Of a DNA stretch of 64,000 bases, positions 26,349 through 39,144 are shown piece after piece. Location of the stretch: contig NC_079879.1 in the NCBI RefSeq assembly GCF_029227915.1, positions 18,662,001-18,726,000 on the forward strand. Direction: 5' to 3'. Each line of letters begins with the position of its first letter. Positions within the stretch are counted from its first letter, which is position 1. This DNA is from Hydractinia symbiolongicarpus (Eukaryota > Cnidaria > Hydrozoa > Anthoathecata > Hydractiniidae). Made by a program: the position numbers and the translations under genes. Below the pieces are notes generated by a model. That model had not been told where the DNA came from. It did no database searches and saw only the letters and a list, made by a program, of their open reading frames with translations.

Positions 26349-28470
26349 ATTAAGCTGTATAGCTTAATTTGGAGATCTCCTAAATAAGCTGTATCATACA
26401 GCTTAATTAGGTGACATACAGTACTGTAAAAAGGTTGTTTAACATCGTGCTTCGCGTATCGCGACGGTATTCTCGATCCGCGATAGACGTTTTTTTACTT
26501 TCAAATTGTATCGAGAGGGCTTCTCGATGCATCCGTCTCGATATCATTCTTGAAGCTATCGAGGCTATTAACACTTTTTCATAATAGAACTATTTTAAAC
26601 ATAAGAGTGTTTTCAATAATGATCATGGATGTTTAAATATAATTATACTTCCTTTGTGTTTTATTTTTTTAACTTCCACATAACAATGGAGGGTGTGCAG
26701 CTAGCGTTAATCTTTCTTTAGAAAACATTACAGTGATTGCGTGCATTTAATTACATATTTATATGAACTATATTTCCACATGTCTGGTTGATCTTACACA
26801 CTTTCGATGATCTTGTTTATGCAGCAAATGTTTTTATTTTACACGCGCTTCTTAAAGCGATCGTAGTTAAAAAATGTACTAGGTACTGCATATATGGTCA
26901 AACATCCTACGTAAATATTTACTATAGCTTCTTGTTTGTTACAACTCTGTCATGTGACCATAAAGCTCATACTGCACATCGTGGATTAAAAACTTTGCCG
27001 TAGCGAACACTTTTGAATAAATTGTTTTTTCATGATGTACCCGCTGGGGAAGAGCTAACGTAACTAGTCTTTTTCTAATGTTTTTTTTTCAATCATCAAC
27101 AGTTTGGAAAACTGGGAACGAGTTTGGTGTACAAAGTATAAAGACAGTGGTGGAGCCATATTTGCTGCTTGAGATGTTTTTGCTTTAACCGCCTTATGAC
27201 GATGGTTAGGCTCGCTTTTATGAAATAAATAAATAAAAGAGCGGGCTGATCAGAGTATTTTATTTCCCTATCATACTGAAATTTTTATTCTTTACAATTT
27301 AAAACATCATATTTTTTATCTTTTTTTGAAAAAAATATAAACAGTTGTTATCTCACGTGTCTTATCCTAGCTTTTGACTTTATTAGCATAGCTCATCGAA
27401 AGTGTCTGTTTTAAAAAACACACGTGCTTAGATATAATAAAGCAAAGTTTACAGCTGTTCAGTGCTTGGAATTTAGTAAAAGTAAAAGTCTGTTTACACA
27501 AGACCTAAAGTAAACTCAACCAGAAATTTAAACACCCGATCACTTTAGTATATCGGAAATGCGTGCCCCTGAATATTATTTGTATTGCACGTGGAAAGAA
27601 AGAAGATGTGTTCGGGATCATAAGTTGAATATTATTTTTGTCTGATTTACTCAGTAACAGAAAAAAAATACGTTGAAGAAGCGATGCGCTAGGTTTACTT
27701 CAATAAATACGAAAGTTAAAAAATTTCTTATAAAAAACACATATTTAAAATAAAATAAAAGATAAAGCAGTGGTGTTTGAAACAAAAAAAACTTTCTCTT
27801 TATTCTCATTAACACCTACCATCGTGACACATCGAGACGGATTTTGTCACGACACTAGATTCTCGATAGATCGCGACAACTTATTTTAATTGTTTCTTAT
27901 TATTATTAACGCGGTACAACGCGTATCGAGGGAGTCCGCTCACGTTGCGCGCTCGATATGTTAAACAACCTTTTTCCAGTACTGTACATCTAAATTAGGA
28001 GGTAGAGAAAGTTTTTCCCCGATTTTTTGAAAAATGTAAATTTTACCAGAATCACCACTGCAGCTCTTTCATCGTCAGTTTGACCACTATATTATAAAAG
28101 AAGAACGGTATTTCCAGCACCTCGGGTTCAAAAAATATAGACTATAAACAAAGGTTCTTTGTTAGCGATAGTCTATTCAAGCTGTACTGCATCCTAGTTA
28201 GGATGTCACGTCACATGATACATCTATTTAAGCGGATATTTTAAAACTTGAAATTTAGTGGATCTCCAGGGTGCTACGAAAAAACTAATGTATTGGAAAT
28301 GTTTATATGCACGTAAATATTGAATTTATTCAGTTTTAGATAGATGCGAAAATTCAGTTAAATGTGTGTTTTAGACGATCAAACATCTTAACTAAGCTGT
28401 AAAACGCCTAATTAGACTGTATCATACATCCGAATTAAGCTGACATCTAAATTAGGCTGTACAGCTTAAT
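26349..28470. mobile_element. Outer repeat with AAGCTGTA-rich inverted ends
   Basis: Inverted ends ATTAAGCTGTATAGCTTAAT (26349) and its near complement ending at 28470 are each followed by further copies of AAGCTGTA, GTATCATAC and CTAATTAG. The left arm is about 68 bp long before it is interrupted by a TA-flanked element, and the remainder resumes at 27987. It is non-coding and the class is unclear. Confidence 0.5.
26419..27984. mobile_element. TA-flanked 1.57-kb non-autonomous DNA transposon
   Basis: Terminal inverted repeats of 27 bp start CAGTACTGTAAAAAGGTTG at 26419 and end with the complement (one mismatch) at 27984, with TA immediately outside on both sides. CAGT ends and a TA duplication fit Tc1/mariner-like elements. 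Both subterminal regions hold repeated TCTCGAT/ATCGAGA motifs (about 26,470-26,570 and 27,825-27,960). No transposase is present; the longest open frame has no recognisable domain. It is inserted in the surrounding AAGCTGTA repeat. Confidence 0.75.
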
Positions 28471-29179
28471 ACACCTTTACAATAATTCAATTGTACATGC
28501 GTTCCTACGGAAACGTTAATAATTAAGATACAACTTATGTGTACTTTTCATTAAAAACAAAACGCGGCAAGAAAACTTATCACGAAAAAAGTTATCATGA
28601 GAAAACGTGTTTTCTCATTAATAAACTCTTATAAAAGTGTAATGTTTACCTCCTCCGATCGCTAAATAAGCTGCTCTGACTGTATTACACCATATCTCAA
28701 AACTATTAGTTATCACAGTCTTACTTACACCAACTAATCACACCTCTAATGCAGCTGAAGTTTTGTGAGAGCTTCGGAAGAATACCTTACACTGGGGATC
28801 AAAGGGTTAAAACCAAAAAACTTACTTATGGCTAACTACGACAACCAACAGTCGACAGGAGAGCAGGCTTCAATGTGGTCCCAAAGCGCTTGCCCATTTA
28901 TTAAAAGCATAAGCGATATTCTTGATTTCTGTAATAAAATCTAAAGTTGAATCATCCCTAGGGAATGGATTTTTTCTTCTGCATTTGGATGCATGTCCAG
29001 ATAACTGGTTTTGGTGCACAACTGGCTGGAATAACTTGAACCGTATTTTCTTCCTCCCGGTGGATATGCACACGATCGTTTAAAGTAACTAAACATCAGG
29101 AACCCTTACTACATATTAAGGACTTTAATAAGAGGAATTCTGGTAAACTCTAAATCGGAGAACGCACGATGAAATAAAG
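28471..29179. other. Upstream region of SF3B4
   Basis: This contains the presumed SF3B4 promoter and 5' UTR. No TATA box is clear near the ATG at 29180. A 67-codon minus-strand frame here shows no known domain and I do not call it. Confidence 0.4.
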
Positions 29180-32100
29180 ATGGCAGCCATACAAGAAAGG
29201 AATCAAGGTCATTTTTAATTTTTAGCTAGAGCTGTACCTAGACGGTTTTTCTGTTCTATTTTTTAATATAGGCAGATTGGTGAATTCTAATCGATCATTT
29301 GTTTAGTGATTTTGTATGTTTCGATATTAGAGGTGGTTCCCCACTCATCCACTCAAAGTCCATTGACCTACACCTTTTCACATTTGAGTAAAAATAGCCT
29401 TAGTGCAGTAGCCTTAGTGCAGATTTTTCTCATAGCCGCACAGAACGAATACTTTATGTATTACTACATACCATAATAATTGTGAAAATGTGTGTTTGAC
29501 CATTTCTATAAAATGAAATGAAATATATTTCTAGCTTGAAACAAAAGATAAAATAAGAGATCTACTGGAAAGAATATTGTTCCTTATGATAGAAATTAAG
29601 TAAATGTTACTCTGCAGCTGAGGATACTTCTATAATACGATACAGTTAAGTCTGCTCTTCTAAATGAAAGGTACTTGAGAACAGTTGTTTGTTAGGTATA
29701 TTATGTAGAAATGGGTTTAATCTTCTCTTGAATCACGTTTTGGCACAGTTACTGATGTCCCTTAGCTATTATGTTTTGGATGTGTATTAAAGAGTTTTGG
29801 TCCTTTTTCTGAAATACTGTTCCCTTACAATGTCATTCATTGTACAAAGTTGTTTTTTTTTTTGCTGTGGCAGCGAGAGTGACCATCTTCATACAAAGCT
29901 GGTCATCTTCGTACAGTGGCAAATTTTGTCAAAAAAAGGAACTTTTAAAAAGACAAGATAATCACTTTTTAAAAAAATCTAATCTTTTTTTTATTTCATT
30001 TCAACTAGAATATATACATTTGTTTTAAGATCTAGATGTCTCTTTGAAGAACTACCAATTAGACTCCTGTGTGGATCCCATTTTACATTTTATGCAAATA
30101 TTTCAATGAATATGCTATTTTAATAGCTGAAGTTGCTTCAAATCATAAAAATTCACGTTTAGTAAGAGGGAAGTGAAATAGGCCCAACTTCGTACACAAT
30201 ATTTTAAGTTGCACTAAGTTTGTATGGATCAGAAAATTCAAGAAAAGTAGGAGACGTGTCCAGGCCTAACCTAACCTCATACACAGAATTTGAGGCTGTA
30301 CGAGATTGGTACAACCATGGGATGGTTGTTAAAAGTAACATTTGCAGAATATTTAAGATGTTATCATGACTAGTAAATATATTTAACAATGCTTAGATAT
30401 TTTTTTCTGTACCAAATTAGTTTTGTATATTTTTTTGTATAGTAATTGTAATGCCCATCTTGGTATTGGCCATTTTGGTACAAGCGCGAAAAATGACCAA
30501 CCTCATACAACGGGTCAATTTTGTACGGACAAGAGAGCGTTTCTAGATGTGTCTGTTATTTGAGTTGTCAGAGTTAAGATGACATTTTTGACTGAGCATT
30601 CGGCTTGTGTAAGAGTAGATGCCACCTTTTTCACCCTTAAAGTTTAAATTCAGAACTGTGCATTCAAGAATACACAATGTGTGGAGATGCATTTGTAACT
30701 TTATATCCTTCTATTCAGACTGGAAACTTTCATCTCCTTTGGTTTCTCCCAGTAGCTAAGGTTCCAGATGGGCAGGATTCCATCCAAAAACAATTTTTAA
30801 AAAACTTTAAAAAACCTGAATTCTCTATTTTTTGCACATGCTGTCAAGTAGGTAAAGTGTCAATAAAAACATTGTGTCAATATGCTAATTCTTTAGATTT
30901 ATGGGACTTTAAGTTTATTTTCAAAACATTAAAATATAGTTTGTATAAAGAAATTTCAATATATAGTTATTTTATTCTTATGTTTTTATAATTCTTTATC
31001 AATTTTTATCCCAGCAATCACAGTGTGCATGCTAAAATGAATTTCAGCAATAAAGAAGTTATAGCTTTATGTGTGTTATCATTATATATATTATTTTATA
31101 TTTTTAGTGGCCACCTCTTTGTTGAAAGTAGCGAAGATAAAAAAAATGAGAAAAATATGAATTGTATTTTCAACCTTTTTAACATTTTTTTAATATTTAA
31201 CACCAATTAATAACTGAAGTCCTGGGCACTATGTTGTGAAATACATGTTAAAATACACACCCAAAAATGATACCTTTATTTCCAGAAGCAAATCACTTCA
31301 ATATATGCACAATGTGCTTGCAAAGATCTAAATAGATTAGAATAACACCCAAGACAAAAGAAAAAAAATGTTCTTCAGGATTGTGTTATAAGAAGAGTGT
31401 GAAAATCAATTTCACTGTATTAAAAAGAACTAGTTTAGTTCTTTTTAATACAGTGAACTTTTTAATTTGGGTTTAAAGAAAATTAAATTGATCACAGTAT
31501 TTAGTTCGAAATTATTGTCATAAAGTAAATTCTGCATGTTAGATCAAGTTTATGGCGACATCGTGATAGACTTCATATTATTAATTCTATTGACACAAAG
31601 ATATATCACATATCAATCGCGACACACATAATAGAGGATTCGATATAACATTTTTGCCATAGGGAAAATGTTCAAATTTTGTTCCATTCAGTTTTATATT
31701 GTTTTTTTCAGTCCATTCGTAAACAGAATCTACATCTTGTTTTAGCTCTGAGATATTAGGGTTATTGGGGATTCCTTGTATGAGCCTAGTGTCTTAAGCA
31801 AAAGATAATAAAATGGAGTGATTTTCCCCTTTAAATATAAGGTAAATACTTACTTATTTATATATATGACTTATTTTCAGAACCTTCGTCAAAATTGTTT
31901 CCCCAATAAGCTTTAAGGGTTTTAAAAGGTATACTTTGCACTTCTTTAAGAAATTTGCAGGCAAATCATCTGGTCCAGCTGCAGAGTTAAATTATATTGT
32001 GTTGATTTCTTCAATAAAGTCCTTCTCAGCAATAAGTCTTCTATTAATAATGTGTAAACATTTCTTGAAAAAAATCTTCTATTGTTCATCTTGATTTGTT

Positions 32101-35100
32101 TGATGTTTGTCTAAACATTCTTGCCAATTGATGTCAGCCAATTTATTTATCGTCTGAAAATTCAATTTAGGATTAAATATGAAAAGAATGGCACACTTCC
32201 TTCCTGAGACACTTTTGTGCCCTGCTATAATGGTAGCTTATCAGTATCAGTACAGGGTTCGAATTAAATATTAAGAGTAATTTGTGAAAATTAATCAAGT
32301 TCCATGTAATTGTGTTTTCATGTAGTGAAACGAACTATGTTATTATTATTTTTGAATAAAGGTGTGTTCATTTTGTTCTAAAATGACGAGAAAACTATAC
32401 TTTAATTCCCTGTAGTTTGCTTAAAAATGATGCGAATCTAGGAGGCTTGGCATTTCTTTAAAAGGGAGAAGAACACACCCTTTCGATACTGAAATATTGC
32501 TGTACATCCTTCAAAATGATGAAAAAATGTTGTGTTAAAGCTTTAAAATCATTGTACTTCTTTTTATAATGAAGAGAAAATGACCAAACAAACATAAAAA
32601 TCACTGTATTTTTTTATAAAAAATAACATGCATGTTATATATAAAAACCATGTATATGTAAATATTCACCTGTTGATTGTACAACGTCTCAAGCAGTTGG
32701 TTTTGATATTATTCATACCAAATTTTACCATTCCATTTAAAGAAAATTTTGACATTAAAGTAAAAAAGAAATGTGTAAAAACAGCATTGTATTGCATCTA
32801 TCTATAAACAAGCGCTTTTTAAATTACCATTTACAGAATGGCCCTATACAAATTGGATTGTGTAGTTTTTACAGTGTTAGTCTTTTAATTTATCCCTTGA
32901 ATTTAGTTGGCTTTGTTAGTATCAGTAAATGTTAAATACCCATTAGAAACAGAAAATGGGGTGAACTGTAGACTGTAACTGTATTTTATGTTCTTTTTAT
33001 TGTGTAGATGCAACAGTTTACTGTGGAAACATCGATGATAAGGTGTTGGAGGCACTATTATGGGAGTTATTCTTGCAAGCTGGGCCTGTAGGTAAGTATG
33101 AAAAAGTTTAAATCCTATTATATGTATGACCTTCTTTGGTCTTTAACGAAAAACTTACAATATGGTCCATGAAAGGTAAAGAATACTCTGAGATCATGGA
33201 ATATTTTGGTGTTTACATTAGGGACAACAAAGAATTTTATTTTGTGTCTGACTGGCAACTTTCTTGAAGCTTACCTGCTGTGTAAAACGGTTTCTTCATA
33301 TGAAAGGGCTTGAAAAGCGTCTAGGAATTTGTATATTTTTTTGAAATATCTTGATTGGTTCCTAAGATTTTGTACTTAGAAGTATTTTTCGCAAAAACAA
33401 AAATTTCCAATTCAGGTATTTACAATTCGAAAAGAAAGGAAATTGACTAATGATACCAATACTGGTAGCAAGTAAGGCAAAGGATGTAAAATTATACGTA
33501 CTAATGGACAAAATGTACAAACCATATAAAAATTAAAAATGTAATAGTATAAATAGTGTGATTGTAATTTATGAAAATGATTAAAATAAATAATATTCCT
33601 ACATTCAAGTTATTTCTTTTTATCTTTTTATTCCTGTTCTATCTAACATGTATCTCGAGATTTTAGAGTTTTTTCACAAAAATAAATTTTCATGATTGAC
33701 TGACTTTGGGATTTTCAAATTTTCCATGTATTTGCATAAATTAAGATAAAGCCCACACTATCATTGCTTTTAATTGCATACAAAAAACTATTACTCTGAC
33801 AGATTTAAGAGAATTGCATGATTTTGTTATAAAAAGGCATTTATTTTTACAGTTAACGTTCACATGCCGAAAGATCGAATCACACAAAATCATCAAGGGT
33901 ATGGTTTTATTGAGTTCATGTCGGAAGAAGATGCTGATTATGCCATAAAGGTCATGAATATGATTAAGGTTTTTGGTAAACCAATCAGAGTAAACAAGGT
34001 AAATGTTGCTTGGATTCAGTTTTAGCTTTAATTTATATTTTTTGTCTTAAACCCCAACTATACAAATCTAAAGTGGTCGGTTTTTATATGAGGTGCACCA
34101 CACCTCATAAAACATCTATAAAATATAATCTTGTTTAAAACACACATTGAAATTTTCCAACACAGATGATCCTGAGACAAAAGCAGAGTAATGTATTAAT
34201 GTATTTTGTTTAGGCGTCTGCCCACAACAAAAACTTAGATGTAGGTGCAAACATATTTATTGGAAATCTTGATCCAGACATTGATGAAAAACTGTTGTAC
34301 GACACATTCAGTGCATTTGGTGTAATCTTGCAAACACCAAAGGTGGGTTAAACAAGCAATATTTTTTTGTGTGTAAGTAATGTGTGTGTCTAAAAAATCA
34401 GTACAATCAACAGTCAGGGTGCCCTATAATAAGAAAGGCTGATATACTCAGTGGAAATTGCTGGCAATTATTTTTTAGGATTTGCCTCAATCCGAGAAAA
34501 CTTTTTCCTTCATAGTGAAAAAAAACTGACCTTCAAAATTTTATCCTACAATTATTAGTTTTTTCACGGCTGCAAGCAAATAAACTTTACCATCTTCAAA
34601 ACCTCACAAAGCTTATTTGTGACTTAACCAGGTGTTGATTATACAATAAACTGTTGCTTATGGGTCTGTAAAATCGACTATAGTGAACATAAGAGATGAT
34701 ACTGGATGTGTTGACAGCTGGATTGGTGCTGGTTGATTCTCATTTGATGTTTAATGCATTAAAACTCCACAGCAATTCATGATCAGATTCTTTTGTTTAT
34801 TAGATCATGAGAGATTCTGATACTGGAAACTCAAAAGGGTTTGCTTTTATCAACTTTGCAAGTTTTGAAGCATCCGACGCAGCTATCGACGCCATGAATG
34901 GACAGTATTTATCCAATCGACCAATCAGTGTATCGTATTCTTTCAAGAAAGATGCAAAGGGAGAACGGCATGGTTCTGCCGCAGGTTTGTGTTGGTTTCC
35001 GAGTTTAAGATTATGACTTTTGGTGTCTTTTGTGTGCATTATGTTTTGTGACTCAAGAAATAGAATTCATATATTTGAACAAGACACAAGTTTTTTTCCT

Positions 35101-36266
35101 TTAAAAAAATGTTTCTTAACCTTTTGCATTGTTGGTTAGGCTGTTTTTCTACTTGGTAGGTTCATTCAATCTCCATGTATACTCACGAGTGTAGGATACA
35201 GGCTTTTCATTTCCCATTTTCATTTCAGAGAGATTGCTTGCAGCAAGCAATCCACTCACTCAAACTGATCGCCCTCATCAACTGTTTGCTGACGCTCCAC
35301 GAACTGCGTCCCATATGCATGATACTACTAATCGACCTCCACCAGGAATGCATAATGTGCTACCACCTCCAATTGTACCCCCACCAATGGGTATGATGCC
35401 ACCGATGGGAATGCCCGGTATGAACCCAGGTATGTATATTAAAGAAATTTGACTACTCATTCCACTGCTACTCTTAAATTAGTTCTATTAGAGTAGGTCT
35501 ATAAATAATATAATACATATTTTTATATTTTACTGGTTATATTATATATTCCAAACCAGTAGTCAAATTTAAACCTATTTTGGTTTTTTGTATACTGAAG
35601 GTCAAAGAATGCCGCCAAATTTCCCGCATGGTATGCCACCTGGATTTATGACACATCCACCTCATATGGGAATGCCGCCCATGCCTCCGATGGGATTTCC
35701 ACCCAATATGCCGCCACCTGGTTTTATGCAACCACCGCCCACATCAATGCAGCAACAAGAAAACGCACCACCACCGCCAATGCCACCCACCAGTGATGGG
35801 TCGGTAAGTAGTGACTTCACAAGAACAACGTTTTTCAACTTTTGCTCAAGAGGTACTGTGTCTTATGATATTTTTTAACACACTTTCTTTAGCAACGTTT
35901 ACCTCCTCCCGTTCCGCCACCAATGCCACCAGGACAAATGAATTCAGGTGATGGTCCAAGAGGTCCGCCACCACGCCCACCACCTAACATGCAAAATAAT
36001 CCGTTTGGTGAACGACTGCCTTGGGGCCCGCCACCACCACATGGAATGATGCGTGGACCCCCGCCACCGCCTGCAATACGAGAAAACACACCGAGAATGG
36101 GCGGTATGTTATTTTGGTCACGTTTGCTCTATTTGTGAAATGGAATTTGTGAGCGTAGTGAACGTGTTTTTTTATTTTTGTAGGATTCGAGACAAGAGGC
36201 ATGCCACCGCGACCACCAATTCCACCTCCTCCACCCATGCAAAGAGCACCACCACCGCTCCAATAA
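29180..36266 (+). CDS. SF3B4: Splicing factor 3B subunit 4 (SAP49)
   Basis: A component of the U2 snRNP SF3B complex that contacts pre-mRNA near the branch site. Nine exons join in phase: 29180-29207, 33008-33091, 33853-33998, 34214-34342, 34804-34984, 35229-35429, 35601-35803, 35893-36103, 36184-36266. They total 1266 nt, or 421 aa (human 424). The first exon encodes only MAAIQERNQ plus one base, and its donor is the weak AG/GTCATT. Two RNA recognition motifs follow: RRM1 (about 13-90; VYCGNI, GYGFIEF) and RRM2 (about 98-177; IFIGNL, GFAFINF). The C-terminal half is Pro/Met/Gly-rich, as in other animals. Intron 1 is 3.8 kb and carries transposon remnants; later introns are 130-760 bp. The long stretch of identity around [11 protein letters not shown] and [20 protein letters not shown] makes the call certain. 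Confidence 0.97.
31411..31457. repeat. Perfect 21-bp inverted repeat with 5-nt loop
   Basis: Arms at 31411-31431 and 31437-31457 are exact reverse complements (TTCACTGTATTAAAAAGAAC plus T) around AGTTT. The hairpin lies in intron 1 of SF3B4. It may be the remnant of a foldback element; no flanking duplication is clear. Confidence 0.85.
31600..32190 (-). mobile_element. Non-LTR retrotransposon reverse transcriptase fragment
   Basis: On the minus strand, around 31,990-31,940, the frame reads [17 protein letters not shown], matching the AAGPDG block of jockey/CR1-like reverse transcriptases. Further along, near 31,795-31,650, it reads [11 protein letters not shown] and [18 protein letters not shown], which are the segments after the catalytic aspartates. 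The codon expected for the first catalytic Asp is TAA. A deletion removed the palm between these blocks. It is a dead fragment in SF3B4 intron 1. Confidence 0.7.
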
Positions 36267-38097
36267 ACGCTAAGAAGCATTTTGCTGACATCAAAAATTA
36301 TTTATATCAGAAATTAAAGCACAAACATGAACGCTTTAAATGTATATACATTCTTAAGAGCATTTTCTAGTAAAAAAAATTGCTTAGCTTGCTGCCTCTG
36401 ATGTTTATAATTGTGCTTTTTTATTACATTTCTTATAAACTTTGTATCAGAAAAATATGAGAACTTGTAGACGATTTTCTGAATTGAATCCCCCCCTAAT
36501 TGTGATAAGCAAACTAAAATGCTTAAGCGAACTGCATTAATCCCAAGTATAGTTTTCAAGTTTTCTGGCTTTGTAACACAGGAGTACAAGCGGTAGAGAT
36601 AACAAACAGGGTGGAGTTAAACTTTGTAAGAGATTACCATTAAGTAAACCGCGTTCTTTTAAAATCACTCTAAACTTTTATGTAGTGGTCGACACAATGG
36701 CAAAAAAAAATATGTAATGGCGTATTAATAATATGCAAGTGTAATTACCATGGTCATAAAATTGTTATCTCGGCCATGTTGGTAAAAAGTTAATGTTGCT
36801 ATGGTGATATTTCGAAACGATGTTCTTTTTGTTGTTTAACAGCGATCAAATTAGTACTATTTAGTGAGGTGAAGAAAAGTTGGTTGAGTTTTTTTTTTTG
36901 ACTGATGAACTTATTTTTATGTCAAACTTTATTAAAAATATTTTTCTTTTCTTTTTTTTTCTTGAACATATAAACATAACATAAAATAATCACCTGGTGG
37001 TGTGCAATACAAAATTGTGAATAAAATTTAAAGCGTGCATATGGAAATATCTGACGGTAAGTACTGACGGTGTAAAGTTTTCTTGTCGAGTTTCTTAAAC
37101 TAAATGCCATTAGATTAAGAATTATAGGGTGTCAACGCTGATAATATGATCTCTAACTACATTGTATATGTCAACGTGTTAAAGATAAAAAAATAGTGTA
37201 TTAATTATTGCCTTCCTTCTCGAACAAGCGTCCGGTTTAAAACTTAAGAATTTTAAGCGTCCGATCGAGTAATTGTAACATACCAACCTCGTTCCAAAGG
37301 CTTATTTTCTATTTTTGATTTGTCGTTCTAATATTAGAAATAGGGAAAGAGACCTACTGGGAGTGTTGAATTTTTTATTATAAATAAGTGACCATCTCAC
37401 GCCCCCACCCCCTAAAAAATGTTGTGGAAGCGAAATTTATGGTGGAACAAATTTTCGCGACTATAATAACTGAGATCTCTCCTTCGGGAAAGGCAGAGGC
37501 CATTCAAAATGTCTCTGGTATCAAAGTCATATATAACAAAATTTCGTACAGCTTTGCTTGTTGAAAAATAAAAGTTTTTTTTCTTAAAGTAACAGGATAC
37601 AATTCATAAAAATCGCCATTTGTGCGTTATAACAGCCTCGTTTCCAGTGTATTTTACCTTAGTGGCAATCCAGTAATAACGGAAAGAAAACTTACGGAGG
37701 ATGATTTCGTTGATAATACTGTGAAGTGTACGGACACATGTATATTCATTTTCAAGAAATTTTCTAAAAATATATTTTATTATTGGTAACGGTCCAAGTA
37801 CAAAGCAACTAAAAAGCCCTGGGGACAATGTTGATCAGCTTGGGGCTAAGTTTTTTTAGACGCTCCTTCGTAGATGAAAGCCTGATTTTATTTCTGTTAC
37901 AATGTCTTGTTAGATGGTTTGAGTATTGTGAAAGTGGTTATTTCATTATTTCACAAGACAGCTAGTTCAATGTTTGATTGGTTGTTGACATAAGCAGTTT
38001 AAATAAATATAACATAAAAACATGTTGTATAGAATTTAAACAAAACTTGTGAGATATGCTAAATTTTAAATTTTTATAGTTTAATTCATATGGAACA
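36267..38097. other. Intergenic, SF3B4 to ceramide synthase
   Basis: This contains the SF3B4 3' end (an ATTAAA variant lies about 40 bp past the stop) and the upstream region of the first ceramide synthase. A splice-acceptor-like TTTTTATAG ends at 38079, just before the coding start, so a 5' UTR intron is possible. No other coding signal was seen. Confidence 0.5.
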
Positions 38098-39144
38098 ATG
38101 ACTTGGTTATACGAGACATTTTGGACGGACAGTTTTTGGTTGCCAAAGGGTTACACATGGAACGATTTAAAATCAACACCGCAATTAAAAAAAGCTGAAT
38201 TTTCCGATCTTATGTTTTTACCTGTGTTGGTTATTGTATTTTCAACTTTACGATATTTTTTTGAAAGATCAATAGCTAAACCATTTTGTTTATTTCTTGG
38301 AATTCCGAACGAAGAAATCATTGTAGAACTTAAAAGTTTGGAAAAGATGTACAAAAACGGTATTTTGTTCCCAAGCGATAAAGATTTAAACAATCTTGTT
38401 AATATAACAGGATTGTCGAAACAGTACCTCTGCGCATGGTTTCGCAAAAGAAGAACAGGTAGGAAAACTCCATTGCTTAAGAAAGCTACCGAAACGTGTT
38501 GGAGATGCTTCATTTATTTTCTTTTGTTTTGTTACGGCTCGTTTGTTTTAATAAGGACTGATTGGTTTTACGATAATTCGACATGGATGAAAGATTTTAT
38601 TCGCAAACACGAGTTTACAACTGATTTAAAGTGTTATTACTTCGCAGAAATAACATTCTACTTGTCTCTCTTCATTTCACAATTCTTCGATACAAAAAGA
38701 AAAGACTTCTACCAGCTTTTTGTACATCATATTACTACCCTCGTTTTATTGCTCGGTTCTTACACGCTTTCTTTATATCGATTCGGAGCGGTTATTATGT
38801 ATCTACACGATGCTGCCGATTCCTGGTTAGAAGCAGCTAAGTTGGCAAACTATGCAAAAATTCAAAAAGCATGTGACGCGCTATTTGCAATGTTTGCTAT
38901 AGTGTTTATTTCGACTCGGATAATATATTACCCAGCATGGGTTGCGCATGCGTATTTTTATTACAGTACATATGAAGCTAGTATTGTTTTGAAATTTCTT
39001 GTCTGTTTGTGTTTTTTGTTGTTATTTTTGCATTTTTATTGGGGATATTTGATTGTAAAGATGGTGTATAAACTTATAAGAAGCGGTAAAGTCGATAAAG
39101 ATACGAGGAGCGACACTGAAGACAGTGATGATAATGAAGCATAG
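38098..39144 (+). CDS. CERS: Ceramide synthase A (Hox-TLC type)
   Basis: An ER membrane enzyme that N-acylates sphingoid bases with acyl-CoA to form (dihydro)ceramide. The coding region of 348 aa is a single exon. The N-terminal membrane segment is about 38-56. A Hox-like domain spans about 72-123 (helix 3 CAWFRKRRTGRK), and the TLC domain about 127-325. The Lag1 motif is present with the paired histidines H210/H211 (FVHHITT) and the HD pair at 237-238 (YLHDAAD). The acidic C-terminal tail TRSDTEDSDD resembles the CK2-phosphorylated tails of CerS2-6. ATG 38098 is chosen because the sequence aligns from residue 1 with the second synthase at 51740. The tandem paralogue in the same orientation lies 12.6 kb downstream. 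The acyl-chain preference cannot be read from this. Confidence 0.95.
   Translation: MTWLYETFWTDSFWLPKGYTWNDLKSTPQLKKAEFSDLMFLPVLVIVFSTLRYFFERSIAKPFCLFLGIPNEEIIVELKSLEKMYKNGILFPSDKDLNNLVNITGLSKQYLCAWFRKRRTGRKTPLLKKATETCWRCFIYFLLFCYGSFVLIRTDWFYDNSTWMKDFIRKHEFTTDLKCYYFAEITFYLSLFISQFFDTKRKDFYQLFVHHITTLVLLLGSYTLSLYRFGAVIMYLHDAADSWLEAAKLANYAKIQKACDALFAMFAIVFISTRIIYYPAWVAHAYFYYSTYEASIVLKFLVCLCFLLLFLHFYWGYLIVKMVYKLIRSGKVDKDTRSDTEDSDDNEA

Noticed and set aside
28870-29073. 67-codon minus-strand frame upstream of SF3B4
   Set aside because: No recognisable domain, starts with no context, and overlaps the likely SF3B4 promoter.
29870-30535. Possible element with repeated TGGTCATCTTCGTACA-like segments at both sides
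   Set aside because: The two sides agree only loosely and no target duplication is visible.
30677-31210. Two open frames of 104 and 61 codons in SF3B4 intron 1
   Set aside because: No known domain and no splice partners; likely chance frames.
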